This document shows, in pieces, positions 12,016-14,210 of a stretch of DNA of 14,210 nt. Position 1 is the first letter of the stretch. The number at the start of each line of letters is the position of its first letter. A model generated the notes under the pieces. The model searched no databases. It had not been told where the DNA came from and saw only the letters and a list, made by a program, of their open reading frames with translations. Location of the stretch: contig CANGZO010000027.1 in the NCBI GenBank assembly GCA_947458305.1, forward strand, positions 1-14,210, given 5' to 3'. Source of the DNA: Comamonadaceae bacterium. GTDB taxonomy: Bacteria; Pseudomonadota; Gammaproteobacteria; Burkholderiales; Burkholderiaceae_C. Both the position numbers and the translations under genes were made by a program.

Positions 12016-14046
12016 ATGGCAAACCAGCAACAAATGGCCAACGCCATCCGCGCCCTTTCTATGGACGCTGTTCAACAAGCCAACTCGGGGCACCCCGGCG
12101 CCCCCATGGGCATGGCCGACATGGCTGTGGCACTGTGGGGCGATCACCTGCAGCACAACCCCACGAACCCCCATTGGGCCAACCGCGACCGCTTTGTGCT
12201 GTCCAACGGCCACGGCTCGATGCTGATCTATTCGGTGCTGCACCTGACTGGCTACAAACTGCCGATCGAAGAACTCAAGAACTTCCGTACCCTGCACAGC
12301 AAAACCGCTGGCCACCCTGAAGTGGGCGTGACCCCTGGCGTAGAAACCACCACCGGCCCCCTGGGCCAAGGCATCACCAACGCCGTGGGCATGGCCCTGG
12401 CCGAGAAGATGCTGGCTGCCGAGTTCAACAAGGACGGCCACAAGATCGTCTCTCACCACACTTACGTGTTCCTGGGTGACGGCTGCCTGATGGAAGGCAT
12501 CAGCCACGAGGCCGTGGCCCTGGCCGGTGCCTGGAAGCTGAACAAACTGATTGCTCTTTACGACGACAACGGCATCTCCATCGACGGGCAAGTCGCCCCT
12601 TGGTTCATCGACAACACGCCTCAGCGCTTTGCCGCCTGCGGCTGGAACGTGATCGACGCCGTGGACGGCCATGACGCCGCTGCAGTTTCCAAGGCCATCG
12701 CCGCCGCCAAACACAGCGCCGACAAACCTACTTTGATCGTCTGCAAAACCGCCATCGGCAAGGGCTCGCCCAACCGCGCAGGCACCTCCAAAGCCCACGG
12801 CGAGCCTTTGGGCGCTGAAGAAATCAAACTCACCCGTGAAGCCCTGGGCTGGACGGCTGAGCCCTTCAAGATCCCCAAAGATATTTATGTCGATTGGGAC
12901 GCCAAAGCCGCTGGCAAAGCCCGCGAAGCCGAATGGAACAAGGCCTTTGCCGCTTACAAAGCCGCTTTCCCTGCACAAGCCAAAGAGTTTGTGCGCCGCA
13001 TGAAGGGCGACTTGCCCAAGAACTTCAACCAAGTGGCGTTTGACGCCGTGGTCGCTGCCCACACGAAGGGCGAGACCGTGGCCAGCCGCAAGGCGAGCCA
13101 GCTGGCGCTGGAAGCCTTTACCGCTGCCCTGCCCGAAATGCTGGGCGGCTCGGCCGACCTGACCGGCTCCAACCTGACCAACACCAAGAGCACCCCCGCC
13201 TTCCGCGTGGACCTGGCGGGTGACGTGGTCAAGACCGAAGACGGAAAAATCGGTCGACACATCAACTACGGCGTGCGCGAATTCGGCATGGCCGCCATCA
13301 TGAACGGCGTGGCCCTGCACGGCGGCTACATCCCCTATGGCGGCACCTTCCTCACCTTCTCTGACTATTCGCGCAACGCCATCCGCATGGCAGCGCTGAT
13401 GAAGCAGCGCGTGATCCACGTCTTCACCCATGACTCGATTGGTCTGGGCGAAGACGGCCCCACCCACCAGTCCATCGAGCACGCCGCCAGCCTGCGCTTG
13501 ATCCCTGGCTTGGACGTGTGGCGTCCTGCCGACACGGCCGAAACCACCGTAGCCTGGGCTGTGGCTTTGCAAAACGCCCACCGCCCCTCGGCCTTGCTGC
13601 TCAGCCGCCAAAACCTGGCCTACTCACCCAAGAGCGATCTGGGTGACATCAGCCGTGGCGCTTATGTGTTGTCCGAGCCAGAACACGTTGGCATCCAAAA
13701 GACCCACGGCGTGATCATCGCCACCGGCTCTGAGGTGCAACTGGCCCTGGCTGCGCAAAAGCTGCTGGCCGAACGCAAGATCGGTGTGCGCGTGGTGTCC
13801 ATGCCCAGCACCAATGTGTTTGACCGCCAAGACACCGAATACAAACAAAGCGTGCTGCCCAAAGGCCTGCCCCGCGTGGCGGTCGAAATGGGCTCCACCG
13901 ACGGCTGGTGGAAATACGGCTGCGCTGCGGTGGTCGGCATCGACACCTATGGCGAATCGGCTCCAGCGCCTGTGCTCTTCAAACACTTTGGCTTCACCGC
14001 CGAAAACGTGGCCGACACGGTCCACGCTGCATTGCTCAAGGCCTGA
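12016..14046 (+). CDS. tkt: Transketolase
   Basis: A 676-aa cytoplasmic thiamine diphosphate-dependent enzyme that moves two-carbon ketol units between sugar phosphates in the pentose phosphate pathway and Calvin cycle. Visible motifs: SGHPGAPMG with His26, SNGHGSMLIY (63-72), TTGPLGQG (112-119), the ThDP-binding GDG at 154-156 continuing to Asn185 in DDNGIS, and the catalytic Glu422 in YGVREFGM, which activates the cofactor. The C-terminal domain carries IIATGSEV. Length is typical. The frame is open far upstream across the Rieske gene, but the ATG at 12016 is preferred: it has GGAG 8 bases upstream and gives the standard N-terminus. It is followed by gap after 102 bases, a linkage common in Burkholderiales. 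Together with rpe in this window it covers two non-oxidative pentose phosphate steps. Confidence 0.98.
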   Translation: MANQQQMANAIRALSMDAVQQANSGHPGAPMGMADMAVALWGDHLQHNPTNPHWANRDRFVLSNGHGSMLIYSVLHLTGYKLPIEELKNFRTLHSKTAGHPEVGVTPGVETTTGPLGQGITNAVGMALAEKMLAAEFNKDGHKIVSHHTYVFLGDGCLMEGISHEAVALAGAWKLNKLIALYDDNGISIDGQVAPWFIDNTPQRFAACGWNVIDAVDGHDAAAVSKAIAAAKHSADKPTLIVCKTAIGKGSPNRAGTSKAHGEPLGAEEIKLTREALGWTAEPFKIPKDIYVDWDAKAAGKAREAEWNKAFAAYKAAFPAQAKEFVRRMKGDLPKNFNQVAFDAVVAAHTKGETVASRKASQLALEAFTAALPEMLGGSADLTGSNLTNTKSTPAFRVDLAGDVVKTEDGKIGRHINYGVREFGMAAIMNGVALHGGYIPYGGTFLTFSDYSRNAIRMAALMKQRVIHVFTHDSIGLGEDGPTHQSIEHAASLRLIPGLDVWRPADTAETTVAWAVALQNAHRPSALLLSRQNLAYSPKSDLGDISRGAYVLSEPEHVGIQKTHGVIIATGSEVQLALAAQKLLAERKIGVRVVSMPSTNVFDRQDTEYKQSVLPKGLPRVAVEMGSTDGWWKYGCAAVVGIDTYGESAPAPVLFKHFGFTAENVADTVHAALLKA

Positions 14047-14071
14047 CAAGGCACACTGACCGGCACAGGGG

Positions 14072-14096
14072 ATCAGGTTCTCGCAAGGGTCCTGAT
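14072..14096 (+). other. Inverted repeat in the tkt-gap spacer
   Basis: ATCAGG (14072-14077) pairs with CCTGAT (14091-14096) across a 13-base loop. It is followed by TTTCC rather than a T-run, so it is at best a weak terminator or a processing/stability element between tkt and gap. Further on, GTAAC occurs twice 11 bases apart just before the gap ribosome site. Confidence 0.3.
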
Positions 14097-14148
14097 TTCC
14101 AATCCGGTGACGTAACGGTTTAGTAACTTATCTCCCGAGGCTCTCACC

Positions 14149-14210
14149 ATGACCATCAAGTTGGGTATCAACGGATTCGGCCGCATTGGCCGCCTGGCCC
14201 TGCGCGCTGC
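14149..14210 (+). CDS. gap: Glyceraldehyde-3-phosphate dehydrogenase, 5' end only
   Basis: The first 20 codons are present and the gene runs off the window. The translation MTIKLGINGFGRIGRLALRA contains the NAD-binding GFGRIGR glycine loop that opens every phosphorylating GAPDH. A GAGG ribosome site (14137-14140) lies 8 bases before the ATG. The enzyme oxidises glyceraldehyde 3-phosphate to 1,3-bisphosphoglycerate in glycolysis, or the reverse in gluconeogenesis and carbon fixation. Only the N-terminus can be seen, so cofactor preference and completeness cannot be judged. Placement after tkt suggests shared expression of central carbon genes. Confidence 0.93.
   Translation, partial: MTIKLGINGFGRIGRLALRA

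Noticed and set aside
11977..13611. 544-aa minus-strand ORF opposite tkt
   Set aside because: Antisense shadow of transketolase, with His/Gly/Val-rich repetitive composition and no motif or ribosome site.

Overview
The window looks like a housekeeping stretch of a betaproteobacterial chromosome, most likely Burkholderiales and probably Comamonadaceae. This rests on the GC-rich coding sequence, the divergent rpe/apaG pair with gph after rpe, the apaG-thiL-pgpA-pncC series, the MaeB-type malic enzyme, and tkt followed directly by gap. Genus cannot be fixed from the sequence alone. I see no insertion sequence, phage gene, tRNA, rRNA or CRISPR array.

Layout. Positions 1-926 (minus strand) hold the end of an rpe-gph operon and then a short leader-like ORF with two Trp codons near its end, pointing off the left edge; in many Burkholderiales trpE follows gph. 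rpe (941-1621) is divergent from apaG (1651-2043). apaG is followed on the plus strand by thiL, pgpA and pncC, the last three overlapping at their stop/start codons, closed by a strong hairpin terminator at 4108-4135. The same hairpin can end the minus-strand unit arriving from the right: a secreted barnase/RNase Sa-type ribonuclease (4803-5216), its barstar-type inhibitor (4352-4777) and a possible unannotated small protein gene (4170-4289).

Next, all on the minus strand, are maeB (5372-7675, a malic enzyme fused to an inactive-type phosphotransacetylase domain, with a promoter, a 10-bp-phased direct repeat and a leader hairpin upstream), a YiiM-like MOSC protein (7882-8487), Xaa-Pro aminopeptidase pepP (8495-9883) and a MurU-like sugar-1-phosphate nucleotidyltransferase (9945-10694). 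A divergent region with short repeats separates these from plus-strand genes: a Rieske-type oxygenase (10817-11911), transketolase tkt (12016-14046, with its own promoter-like TAAAAT box) and the first 20 codons of gap (14149 to the window edge).

Functionally, rpe, tkt and gap belong to the pentose-phosphate/Calvin/glycolytic core, gph removes 2-phosphoglycolate, and maeB links malate to pyruvate and NADPH. thiL makes thiamine diphosphate, the cofactor of transketolase. pgpA supplies phosphatidylglycerol, pncC recycles pyridine nucleotides and murU recycles cell wall. The accessory-looking parts are the RNase/barstar pair with the extra small ORF, the orphan Rieske oxygenase, and the attenuator-like leader at the left edge.
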